The position numbers were made by a program, and so were the translations under genes. This document shows positions 11,791 to 21,420 of a DNA stretch of 64,000 bases, one piece after another (position 1 is the first letter of the stretch; each line of letters opens with the position of its first letter). The notes beneath the pieces are model-generated. The model was not told the DNA's origin. It did not search any database and worked only from the letters and a program-made list of their open reading frames with translations. Origin of the DNA: Stenopsyche tienmushanensis (Eukaryota; Arthropoda; Insecta; Trichoptera; Stenopsychidae); NCBI GenBank assembly GCA_008973525.1, contig WACJ01000527.1:186001-250000 (forward strand). Reading direction: 5' to 3'.

Positions 11791-14700
11791 AATACTATTT
11801 TCATGTATCGTATATGCTTTTAATGGCGTTTTCTATAAGAATTCCTTCATATATGATAATATTCTCTAGTATCATTTACTTGTTTTTGCTTCATCACTTT
11901 TTTCAAAATTTTATTTACTATTTTTACTACATAAAACATTTTTTATGCACAAAACTTCGATATATAATATGCTTAATGAAAGCTGTGTTTTCTTCTTTCA
12001 ATTCTTGAAACTACTTTATTAACACGTAGTTCAAAATGCATTTTTCTTCCAATTTATCATTAATTTGTCACGATATATCATCAAATTATGTTCATTGAAT
12101 ACGCCAAAATTTTGCTATTTAATAGAAAGTCGATGGTCTAAGTACACCGATTCGAAGATAAAAGAACAAATATTATGAAGGACAAATTGTTGATTTAGCT
12201 AATGATACTCTAAAAGTTTTAATCCGACATTAAGAGATAAATCTAACGATTCAAGTTCTTGGTTATTAGTTCAGAGTTATTGATATCTGATATCAGATAT
12301 AATACCCTGTCAAGTCCGAGAGAATTTGTCAAACAATGGATTGGCAAGTTCGGACGCATTGATTGATTATTATAGAGAAGGCTGACATTGAGGAAGATGT
12401 ATTATTAAATCTATTCGCACGTGGTCGATGAGTTATCGTTATGTTTTATATCGATTGGATTTGAAAGCGTTTGATGGTACATCGTCCCTTTCTTGTAATT
12501 AATTTAAGAACTGGCGGAAGCTGAGTTCATTCGAGGCTTGCACAAATAGGAATACAAAACGGGATAATGGAGGAGAGAAATTACTTTCCGTCCATTGTTT
12601 GCAGAAGAAAGGTGCTTTTATTTCGTTATTATGATAGAATAAGATCGAAACGTGTTCTTCGAATGAATTCTTTTATTTGATGTCGATTTCGCTTTGTACA
12701 TATGGGAGTGGATGTGAAATTGTTTGATTAGGTTCAAATGTGCGAACAAAATGGCGGACGGTTTTGAGCTTATGGCGGTAAAATTAATTAAAACTTTGCT
12801 CAAATTTATATGGTTTTAATTAGGAACGCTTGTTAGCTAATGTTACTTAGCTAATGAAAATTTTTGGCAACTAGTTGTCGCGAGAATTTGTACAACATAT
12901 ATCTCTATTCGTATTCTACAAAAGCTTGCCATTTTTACGATGCTATCGGACTATCTATTTGATAGTATCCTTAACCCTCTTTTTCTTGATAAAATCTCTA
13001 TTGGAGTATCTCGTGGACTATTTTCTTACCCGTTTGTAGGCTGACATTTCCAAAACTTGACCATTACAGCTATCCAACCACGCAATTAAGACTTTCACTT
13101 TTATCTAGCAATTTTGCCTTTTTTTTTAAATTGATGTGCAAAATAAATTTATACATGGTTCTTTGGGCTACAATTGCTTGTTGTTTCTTAATTAAAATAT
13201 TTATATATTACGCTATATATTCTATCCTCATCCACTTGATATGAGTTTTCTTCATTATGACAATTGTATGTGTGTTTATAATACTTTCTACCTATCAAAT
13301 TTAGCACATTCATTGTTAACTGAAAATTCGCTGCACATATTTTATATCTGAATAAATTATTACATCAAGTAAATTGCTTTCAGTAGCATTTTTCTGGTCA
13401 ATAGAAACGCTTGACACGCAACCTTTACATGTCATTAAGAATTCACACAACTCCAAGCGTGACAACGAGTAGTGCGAACTTGACCTATATGAAAATTTAT
13501 TAATAATCGATACACTACGATATTAAGTATTGAGGCAGTCTATTTGTAAATATTTCAAGATTTAGCTGTCTTCGACTGTTTGTCGATCGTTCGAGGGTTA
13601 ATATTCAATGACAACTGAAGTACATCTGCCCCTTGCTTATGTCCATTTGGAATTCTGTGGCTTTAGAATATTCTATTGGCTGTCTAAATGCCTTTGATTT
13701 AACCCTAAGGTATTCCCGAAAGGAGTTGTATTAAATTTTAAATGATATTCGATAGAAGTTTACAGGAATGCATACAAAAATATCTCTTTCGTATTAATAA
13801 GTAAATATATAAATCGTACTAATCATTATGAAAATTTGCTTTGTACGAAATTAAATTGATGATGATGATATTGCAAGCTAATTTATTTAGTCATTGGGGC
13901 AATCAATGGTTCTTTCATTTTGCTTGAGGAGGCGTTTAAACATATTTCCAATATATCGATCTTATTACTTAAAAGCTTTTTAAGTATGATAGTGTCATGA
14001 TACATTTTGAATGCCTAGCATAAAATATAAATAAATAGGATATTTTTAACAGCTATGTTAAAATGATCATTAAATAGTAATACTAGTAGTAAGTGTTGTC
14101 ATTCGTTTTTATTTTGTTTGATCAAAACGTGCCCATCCTACCCCATAACACCCATTGTTTTGCTGATGAGTTTTAAATGTGGTCCATGGGGATCCCAGCC
14201 CTTGCGATAATTCCTCGATTATTAGTCGTTGGTCTGATTCCAATAAAATTAACATGGATATTATACCCTTAACAATATAAAAAGTCTGTTATCCAAAAAT
14301 AATGTTTAACAATAGTTCTTATTAAGACAAAAAAAACTTACAATGATATTACCATCACTGTGTCTGGATTCAAATATATGATCTCAAAATACACGAATAT
14401 TTTCGGGTCTTCCTAATTTTAACAACGTTAATGTTATCTACTGGATTATCAAATATTTCAGGATTAAAATTCTAAGAAAATTGATTTATTTTCATTAAAA
14501 TTACTCTATGGCTTTCTTCTTGGAATTTCTCATAAGATGATATTCATTAGTTTCATCAGATAGCTATTATTTTTAGATAATATATTAGGCGTGAGTTCAA
14601 TTCACGACGTTTAAAAGATGATTATAAATCGTTGCCATATTTTATCCCAATTCTTCCATCAGTATACTTCAAATAAATTATGAAATTTTAACCAGTTTGG

Positions 14701-15818
14701 ACACCAAAACATTATGAAATCATAAACATAATCATTTGGTGATACTTTTTGTCAACAACGTCTTCGGACGGCTTTTTTTCTAATATATTTTCATGAATGA
14801 AGCTGAACGTTATTGACGCACTTTCGCGTTACGCATTTGTCATCGTTTAGATTTTTCAGAGGGTCGTCATCGATTTCTGAATTAAATTTCGGCCTTGAAG
14901 GATTGCTCCGAATTTTTGACACTTACAAGAAACACCGAAGCTTTGCCAACTTTTAATTTGCGAAACATCAAAACAAAACTTCCAGCCGGGCGTGAGAGAC
15001 ACCTGAAAATTTGCGGCACACGCCCAACAGCCAACTTGGGCTATTAATTACCCAAGTTTACCGACTCCGGACACCATCCACCAGATATTCGGAAAGAGTT
15101 ATTGGGAATTCATATCTTCTTGGTGACAAGACAAATGACGACGTCTCAGGGCGATGCACGTGGGTTGAATCCAGATTATAACGGTCGAAAATAGTCTGGA
15201 GAAAAATACTGGGAATTAAAAGAGAAAAAAAATGGGAACGAGCATGTGTGCTTAGAATGTGGACTTTGGTGCGAAGGACACCATTTATCTATTCCATGAA
15301 CAATCGAACTTAATTTAGAAAAAATGGATATCGAATCGACTTTGTGAACATGCCATTATTTCATTTCGAGGAATGTGTATTATTTGAGGTGTGTATGCCG
15401 ATTTCGTCAACAAAGTGGTCAACCACTTGACAGGCATCTAATTGGTTAAGTTTTCTTGTGGGATGTAGACTAGCGTGCCGAAGAAGGCTTTCATTTCAAC
15501 TAAATTAATTCCATTATTGCATGCCAAAGCATGACGTTGTTGAATTTTACGAATAGTATCAAATTAATAAAGCATAAAGGCTTTGAATTAATTTGCCATA
15601 ATGACAACCTTTTAAAACATAATTCTTCATCTTCGCCTTGGGTTCAAGCATCAATTTAACTAACTGCCATATCGAATTTTAATAGGCAGGTCATCATTAG
15701 TTTTAGATTCATCAATGTCTGATATTATGAAAAATATATTTATATATATCCTGAATTACACTTTTCTTGGTTCTCAAGATATTTTATGGTGACATCTAAA
15801 AACTGAAATGCTTCAGAA
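11791..15818. other. No supported gene
   Basis: Long AT-rich tract. The part at about 14880-15180 is less AT-rich and contains an 8-bp stem (AACTTGGG with CCCAAGTT, near 15028-15055), but no protein family or RNA could be named there. Confidence 0.5.
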
Positions 15819-15859
15819 TGTGTAGAACCAATGTCTCCCCCTCGCAAATCTCTTCTTCG

Positions 15860-15962
15860 CAGATATTTCTTTAATTACTTCCTTATCATTCAAAATTTGG
15901 AATCCAGGATTGTTTGCATCGCAATTTACCCACTCGGTTACATCTTCTTTGTCACATTGGAC
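15860..15962 (-). pseudogene. Tigger-type transposase C-terminal tail
   Basis: Minus-strand translation gives KEDVTEWVNCDANNPGFQIL followed by NDKEVIKEI. The same segment occurs in the second Tigger-like element at about 45305-45385, with a single-base shift and a few changes. In Tigger/jerky-type transposases an acidic tail with this kind of motif follows the catalytic domain near the end of the gene. The catalytic domain that should precede it is absent and replaced by reverse transcriptase sequence. The tail is preceded by a readable but unrecognised stretch reaching 16043. Confidence 0.7.
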
Positions 15963-16054
15963 ATATATAGAAATGTGTACTTTAACAGTGTCTCTTATAT
16001 CAGGTTCTACCGCGTTACTGGAACTTGCTAAAGGTCTTTTCAAACTGACTGGGA

Positions 16055-17225
16055 AGTCCAGTGATCGGGGTTAACCCATTTAAGCTTGATGCAAGATGAG
16101 ACTGAACCAAAGAAATTCCGCATGTAGCCACCGTGACACAACTCAGAGCAATTGCGGGCGTTTTTTGCCCACCATTTGGCGGCAATTGGATCCGTAAGAA
16201 TTACATATGTTTCCTTATCTGATAGAATGGAGTTACCAACTTTGATTATTCCACGTGCTTTCTTAAGGTGCCTCATTGCCTTTATTTGCACTTTTAGATC
16301 TAGTGGCATGATCTCTGCAAGGACAGGGAGGCTGTCTGTAGCAGTTGTTCTGTACGCTCCAGTGATTCTTAGTAGTGGCTGCCGTTGTGCAATGTTTAGG
16401 CTTCGTATCGCCGTCTTATCTCGTTCACGGTGTCCTAGCCAATCCGCCCATGCTCCTGCTCCGTATGTGGTAATACTCTCGTAGATGGCTTCATAGACAA
16501 TCCTGAGGTGTCTGCCCCTAAGACCCCAATCAGCGTCCACCAGTCTCATTTTGTCAAAAGCCTTAGCCGCTTCGCCAGTTGCAATTTTAATGTTTTATCT
16601 GAATCTACATCCCTCAGAGATGGTTACTCCCAGGTAGACGACGTTTTTATCGAAAACTATACGGTCTTCACTCGGCCAAATGCGTGGATAATGCATGAGC
16701 ATAACCGCTTTTGATTTTAACGCTGCAAAAGCAAGTTTATTAGTCTCACTCCATGTCCAAAGTATCCTTAAGGCTGTATTTGTTCATTCCTCCAGTTCTA
16801 ATCTTGAATCCTCGCATGTTGTGAGGGTAAGATCATCGGCATATACTGTTAGTAAGCAATCCTGCTGGAGTACCAGGACAAGGGCATCATCAAGCAGGAT
16901 GTTCCAGAGCATGGGCCCCAGAACAGATCCTTGTGGACATCCCATCGTCAGAGAGCGAGTGATAAGCTCACTTCCAGCCGGTGCAAAAACCATCCTATTG
17001 TCAAAGTAGCTTCGTATTAATTTAATTATGTTATTAGGGATCTTGTATTTAGCCAGTTTGACGATAATTATTGCCCACTAGGCATTGTCAAAAGCTCCCG
17101 AGAAATCCAACAGATGGCATCAATGGTGGACTTCCCAGGTCTGAAGCCAAACTGTTTTCCGGATAGTGGACAGTCCACCTCAAGAGTAGGGTCTTCTGGT
17201 TTTTTATTCGTCTTTCGTAAAATTC
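16055..17225 (-). pseudogene. R1-like non-LTR retrotransposon ORF2 fragment (reverse transcriptase)
   Basis: Minus-strand frames contain, in order, QFGFRPGKSTIDAI (fingers motif), DFSGAFDNA with an in-frame TAG at 17078-17080, MGCPQGSVLGPMLWNILLDD, the catalytic box VYADDLTL, and YGAGAWADW. These are followed by QPLLRITGAYRTTATDSLPV, LAEIMPLDL and finally KLKWVNPDHWTSQ. This is the palm, thumb and post-RT region of the R1/LOA/Jockey group, closest in wording to R1. About 30 residues are missing between the fingers and palm motifs, and the RNase H-like region is mostly deleted. The endonuclease, ORF1 and the 3' end with poly(A) are absent. It cannot encode a working enzyme. Confidence 0.85.
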
Positions 17226-17228
17226 CAT

Positions 17229-17346
17229 AATATGCAATCCATCATGTACACGACCAAAATTTGACACAATTCTTCACGTGCAAATCAGCAAATTTAATAT
17301 ATTATTTGCTTTATTTTGAACAATTTGGATAATCGAGGTTCTACTA
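17229..17346 (-). mobile_element. Terminal and subterminal part of a Tigger-like element
   Basis: Reverse-complement sequence matches 44353-44500 closely: the AGTAGAACCTCGATTATC terminus, TTGTTCAAAATAAA, TTTGCTGATTTGCAC, GAAGAATTGTGT and GATTGCATATTA. It is shorter by one terminal sub-repeat. A TA dinucleotide follows at 17347-17348. Confidence 0.8.
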
Positions 17347-17640
17347 TATCGCATATATATATATATCGCATTCGTAGTTGATTGATTTCGAATACATGTT
17401 TCAAACTTAAATAAGATTAGAGTTTTATCCAATTATGGCAAACGGTTTTTAAGCTGACGTTGGAAATGTAAATGCATTTAATGCTCTTGTTACACACGTG
17501 TTAAATGGCTTATCTTAAAGCAAAAAATGTTCATTCATGTAATACAAATGCATTGTTTTTAGAATTTAAATGCAGAATTCGTCAGACTAATTATATTTAA
17601 ACATATATTAATTGTATCACGTTTAAACTCGTATTATAAC
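17347..17640. other. No recognisable feature besides an AT microsatellite
   Basis: A short (AT)n run lies at about 17352-17364; the rest is AT-rich and unassigned. Confidence 0.6.
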
Positions 17641-17710
17641 ACATCACTCAATAAGCTCGTAGGAATTTTTTTGGAAAAGAATGCAAAAAAACAATTCCTT
17701 ATGAAGAAGA
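17641..17710. mobile_element. CACTCAATAAG family fragment, copy 2
   Basis: The left terminus CACTCAATAAGCTCGTAGGA matches copies at 3841 and 26037. A weak inverted counterpart (CAATTCCTTATGAAG) follows within 50 bp, so this may be a very short internally deleted copy. Confidence 0.5.
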
Positions 17711-19176
17711 AGAAAGTTTAAAGAATCTGAAAAAATTCTTATTTTCTTACAGCCATACACATTGCTTCTAATTATTAATTGAAGAATTTTTTCTTGATTT
17801 AAATATTCGTATACTTATTTTAATGCTTTTATTCTTTCGAATCGTATTCTTATCCGAGAGATCTTGCACTTTTTAAGTCCTGTAGCACTTTAAATGGAGT
17901 TCGATTTAAAGTGTGTGATATATAACTTTAGAGCACTTTACATCTGATTTACAGTTCCGATCTAAAACTTTCGATCCATTTACTGCAAATTTTTTGTTGG
18001 ATTCTATTATGTATTTATAAGTTTGTGTAAATATTTTTAACAATTTAATACATTGATATTCAGTCTAAAATTTGCGTTAATAAAACATAACACTTGGTTT
18101 AGGGCAGTTTTCGCGAAATAAAATTGATTGAATGCTCGATTATTGTACATATCAAAGCAATATTGCGACACGATCGCAAAAAATGAGCTTTGTTACGAAA
18201 AAGGTTGATATAGATCGAACAATACTTTTAAAGGATGTTTATTATTCGCTATCAATTTTAATTTATCAGCAACATCTACGGGTGCAAACTCTCCCGAATA
18301 TGAATAAATACTCCGCAGGAAATTGAAGATCGCTATCTCTTATCTCGTTAAACGTGCAACACAAAAGCAAACCATATTTTGCGACGTCGATAAATTTCGC
18401 AAAACTCGAAGTAATTCATACGTAACAAAGACGGTTTTTTATTTGGGTCCTCCTAAAATATGGCCAGCATCTTTAGCATTCTTCGGCGCCGAATTAAATA
18501 TTTCTGGCAATATTTTCAAGGATCAACAGTATATTTTTCGCTCGGGTGCAGACCGGCATACAAATACGTAAATCATTCCGGTCCATGATATAAGTTAGGA
18601 TGATCGTGACAGGCTGCGGAATGCTTTTCAATTTGCCGGATAAAACATATCAAATACGAGTATGACAGAACGGTGACGGTTTTTTTTTCAGCTTATTTCT
18701 CACATTTCACATGTCAAAAACGGATACAAACCCCCTCTATGAACGAACAGGATATTAGGGGCGTTCAGCTCAGAATGGTAGCCTTTCAAAGCAGTCTATC
18801 GTCAGCATCCAGGATTCTTTTGTATAGCTGATTAATCTTACAGATGAAAAAATATATATTTGCGCCAATGAAATTATATAGCGGTAATTATGATTATATG
18901 TATTCGACTATCGGTTATGATCGACTTGGTCTTACGCTACAAAATTGCATAAATATGCATCGTAAATTGTGCAGTATTTTATTTTTGCGGTAATAAAGGA
19001 TAATGGATACCACTTAGTGGATTGAGCTTCGTGGTTAAAATAGAAAACTTTGACTGGTTGCAGATATTGCAACGTCAGGAAATGTCAATAAAGAACGCCA
19101 ATATCGACTAATGGACACAACACAATTTATAAGGCGATATAAAATATTGACACCTATCCAAAGTTATATGGCATCC
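17711..19176. other. No recognisable gene
   Basis: AT-rich tract. An 82-codon plus-strand open frame at 18323-18571 shows no domain and is treated as chance. Confidence 0.55.
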
Positions 19177-19255
19177 TTAACCTTTTAACTGCCAACGACG
19201 CACCGGCGCGTCGAATTTGTATGCGCTGATGAATCATTGGCAGTTAACCGGTTAA
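19177..19255. mobile_element. 79-bp piggyBac-like mini-element
   Basis: The unit starts and ends with TTAA (19177-19180 and 19252-19255), the target site of piggyBac elements. Its ends are inverted repeats: CCTTTTAACTGCCAACG on the left and, reversed, CCGGTTAACTGCCAATG on the right. A second hairpin (CGACGC with GCGTCG, loop ACCGGC) sits inside. There is no coding capacity. It fits a minimal piggyBac-type MITE. Confidence 0.65.
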
Positions 19256-19261
19256 GCTATA

Positions 19262-19612
19262 TTAACACTTTCAAGGCGCGACACATCTATTATTATGCTT
19301 GCACTGTGTCTGAACAAATGCGTCGGTTTTTTATTAGAGGTTTATAGCTTGCAGGGTGCGTTTTCCAGCCCTCCATAAAACCCGCTGACAAAATTTATAT
19401 ATCTTAGTAATTGTACCATATTTTGATTTGATTTCTCTTTCTATTTCAATAGAAAACTTTAGGAAAACATGCATTTCTCAAATGTTGAACTGGAATAAGT
19501 TGATTCTCCGTAATCACTAATAAACTTTAATGTCCCACGAGAGAGGACATCTGAGTGATATGCTAGAATTACGATGTCCCCTAAGAGAGGACAAAGGAGT
19601 GCAAATGGTTAA
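19262..19612. mobile_element. Possible piggyBac-like element or end with subterminal repeats
   Basis: A TTAA lies at 19262-19265 and another at 19609-19612. Inward from the right TTAA the sequence reads CCATTTGCACTCCTTTGTCC, and a subterminal motif GAGAGGACA with upstream TGTCCC occurs twice, 44 bases apart (near 19532 and 19576). The left end (CACTTTCAAGGCGCG) is only weakly similar, so the pairing of the two ends is uncertain. Confidence 0.35.
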
Positions 19613-19624
19613 AATTTGAACATA

Positions 19625-19765
19625 AAAAGCATAGAAACTTCATCACGACAACGCGCTAAGTCACAGTAGTTGTCAACGATTTCCTGCCCAGGACCCGAAC
19701 CCCGTTGGTTCCCCCGCTTCTCTACAGCCCTAAACTGACTCTCCTAGAAGGAGTTCCGAAAAGGA
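19625..19765 (-). mobile_element. Possible tRNA-derived SINE
   Basis: On the minus strand a near-consensus polymerase III B box (GTTCGGGTCC, complement of 19691-19700) follows an A-box-like AGTCAGTTTAGGG by a spacing suited to a tRNA-derived promoter. The downstream part (GTTGACAACTACTGTGACTT) looks like a SINE body. No second copy was found in the window, so the call rests on promoter-like signals only. Confidence 0.3.
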
Positions 19766-19781
19766 AACATTGGGACATAAT

Positions 19782-20493
19782 TAGGGAATCCAATCCCGGG
19801 ATCCTGAATCCCGAGATCCCGGGATCCCGGACAGTTTTAGCCCAGGTGGCAGTAACTGTCTAATCTATTTATACATATGTACTGTCATATATGTTTTTTA
19901 AATTGTTATATTAACCATTCCCTACCGGTGATGTATCTACTACACCTCGACTCGCAATAATGGCAATATCGATATGAAATATAATAGATACGGGGTTCAG
20001 AATTTTTGTATTCCTCCGTAATATAATTATGAATCACATCAAAGTATTATTGTATATAAGTATTCATCTGCAGCGACGGAAATAAATAATTTGTCGGGAA
20101 ATCGGAAATTTTGCGAGTTTTAGTCCGTCGTACATTTTCAGTAGCAAGTTGCCTGGTTTCCAAAATCAGATCCAGACTAAATGACAAAACACTCGATGCT
20201 TTAATATTATTTCGGGCATATTTTGAAAATAATATTTGATTTTTGTACTGTTTTATTTATCTAACTTTGAAATGTATTTTTATCTTTTCTTAAATAAATA
20301 AAATTCTTTCGCCTTCAAGTTATTTTTTATATTAAACAAATGGACTTATTAGTAATTTTTGATCAAATTTATTAATGTAATTTCTTACACTATTGAAAAT
20401 CCCGGTCCCGGTATCCCGGGATTGATCCCGGGATGGTCTGATGCGATCCCGAAATCCCGGGATCGAAATTATGGCTTGGGATTGGATTCCCTA
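19782..20493 (+). mobile_element. Non-autonomous hAT-like element, copy 1
   Basis: The ends are inverted: TAGGGAATCCAATCCCGG on the left and, reversed, TAGGGAATCCAATCCCAAGC on the right. Both subterminal regions carry many ATCCCGGGAT-type palindromes. About 600 bp of the interior (for example CCGGTGATGTAT and GATACGGGGTTCAGAATTTT) is shared with the copies near 38.6-39.4, 49.1-49.7 and 55.5-56.1 kb. No transposase frame is present. Its superfamily is assigned from the 8-bp target duplication of the 55.5 kb copy. A clear target duplication was not seen here. Confidence 0.75.
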
Positions 20494-20700
20494 ATCGTGA
20501 CCGTGGTAAACTAGTAACTCTTCATGTTTAACGACTTATTGAATAATTTGTATGACATGTAGCATATAGTTGAAAAAGATATAAACTAGAAATATTTTTA
20601 AAACTAAACCAAGTTCAAAATAGTATTTTTTTGTTAAGAGAATTTAGTAGTTGACATTTCTTTGACAAATAATTATTGTTTTTTGTATATTAGACTGTGG
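20494..20700 (+). repeat. Repeat B, partial copy
   Basis: The segment starting at the hAT boundary resembles 40120-40240: GTAACTCTTCATGTTTAACG matches ATAACTCTTCAAATTTAACG, followed by ACTTATTG in both and a later GAATTTAG..TTGACATTT block. Similarity fades after about 200 bp. Confidence 0.5.
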
Positions 20701-21326
20701 CTATATTATTTGCGCAGTCCTTAATATAAAGTGGACAGAGTTTTATCGCAATCTGATGAACGAAATGGGAGCGCATTAAATATGAACAAACAAATATTAA
20801 TTTTTATATTTTAGATATATCAGAAGTTTCATAATTTAAAAGATAATCCTACTCGCGATCAAATACGAGCATAAGAAAATAATGCTGTTATTAGCCAGTT
20901 TATATCCCGAATTCGTCTTGCATTAGAATATGCGAAAAATCATCTATGTACATGTATATAGAGATAATCTGGTAAATATTTCAATCATCATGAATTAAGG
21001 AAAAAGAGTGGATCGCCACTCAAATTAGTCGAATACAAAATTTATTTGTGGTCGCCTGCAAGCAAACCTCCGATTCATCGAAACCTGTCGACTAAATCCA
21101 ATGTCCTCGGGGACTAATTTGGGATAATTGTCGAATCCGGATTCTGAATAATCTCGTCCAATTATCATAAAATGTAAATGCACAATTTGCACTACGAATT
21201 CGAGAATGTTAATGAATAACTGATTAGTGGATGGATTTGTAAGCATTACACAAGTATTTGTTGAATTGAATAGAATTATTGAAGTTCCCTTCAAATATTA
21301 AATATGTTTATTATACTTCGTTTTAA
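20701..21326. other. No recognisable feature
   Basis: AT-rich DNA. A slightly GC-richer patch around 21000-21170 carries a minus-strand open frame (21025-21294) without any known domain. Confidence 0.5.
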
Positions 21327-21416
21327 TGTGTTTTTCTTTGTTTGTTTGCAGGTAAGATTTTCTCCATCTGCGTACAATTAAGGAACATTTGATGAAATCA
21401 CTTTGATTAAGTAAGT
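21327..21416 (+). other. Candidate recursive splice site with downstream donor
   Basis: A pyrimidine-rich tract (TTTTTCTTTGTTTGTTTG) leads directly into CAG|GTAAGA, with the junction at 21351/21352. This juxtaposes a 3' splice site and a 5' splice site, the layout of a ratchet point used to remove long introns stepwise in insects. A second strong donor, GTAAGT, lies at 21411, so an alternative 59-nt recursive exon (21352-21410) is possible; it has a stop codon in each reading frame, as expected for a non-coding exon. The motif is seen directly; use in splicing is inference and would place the region in a long plus-strand intron. Confidence 0.45.
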
Positions 21417-21420
21417 TTTT

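Larger units (their letters stand above)
15819..17346 (-). mobile_element. Composite Tigger/pogo-like element enclosing an R1-type fragment
   Basis: On the minus strand the right boundary reads TAGTAGAACCTCGATTATCC, the terminal sequence of the pogo/Tigger group. About 120 further bases match the subterminal region of the element at 44353, including TTTGCTGATTTGCAC and TGATAGATTGCATATT-like blocks. The left boundary near 15819 has a degraded GTGTAGAACC terminus. Just inside it lies a Tigger-type C-terminal coding tail shared with the second element. Between these ends sits about 1.2 kb of R1-like reverse transcriptase. It is either a nested insertion with deletion or a captured fragment. Confidence 0.7.

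Noticed and set aside
11814..12008. 64-codon hydrophobic open frame as a small membrane protein
   Set aside because: The frame is dominated by AT-rich codons (Phe, Ile, Tyr, Leu) expected by chance in this composition.
16152..17009. Plus-strand open frames
   Set aside because: They are antisense to the R1-type reverse transcriptase coding remnants on the minus strand.
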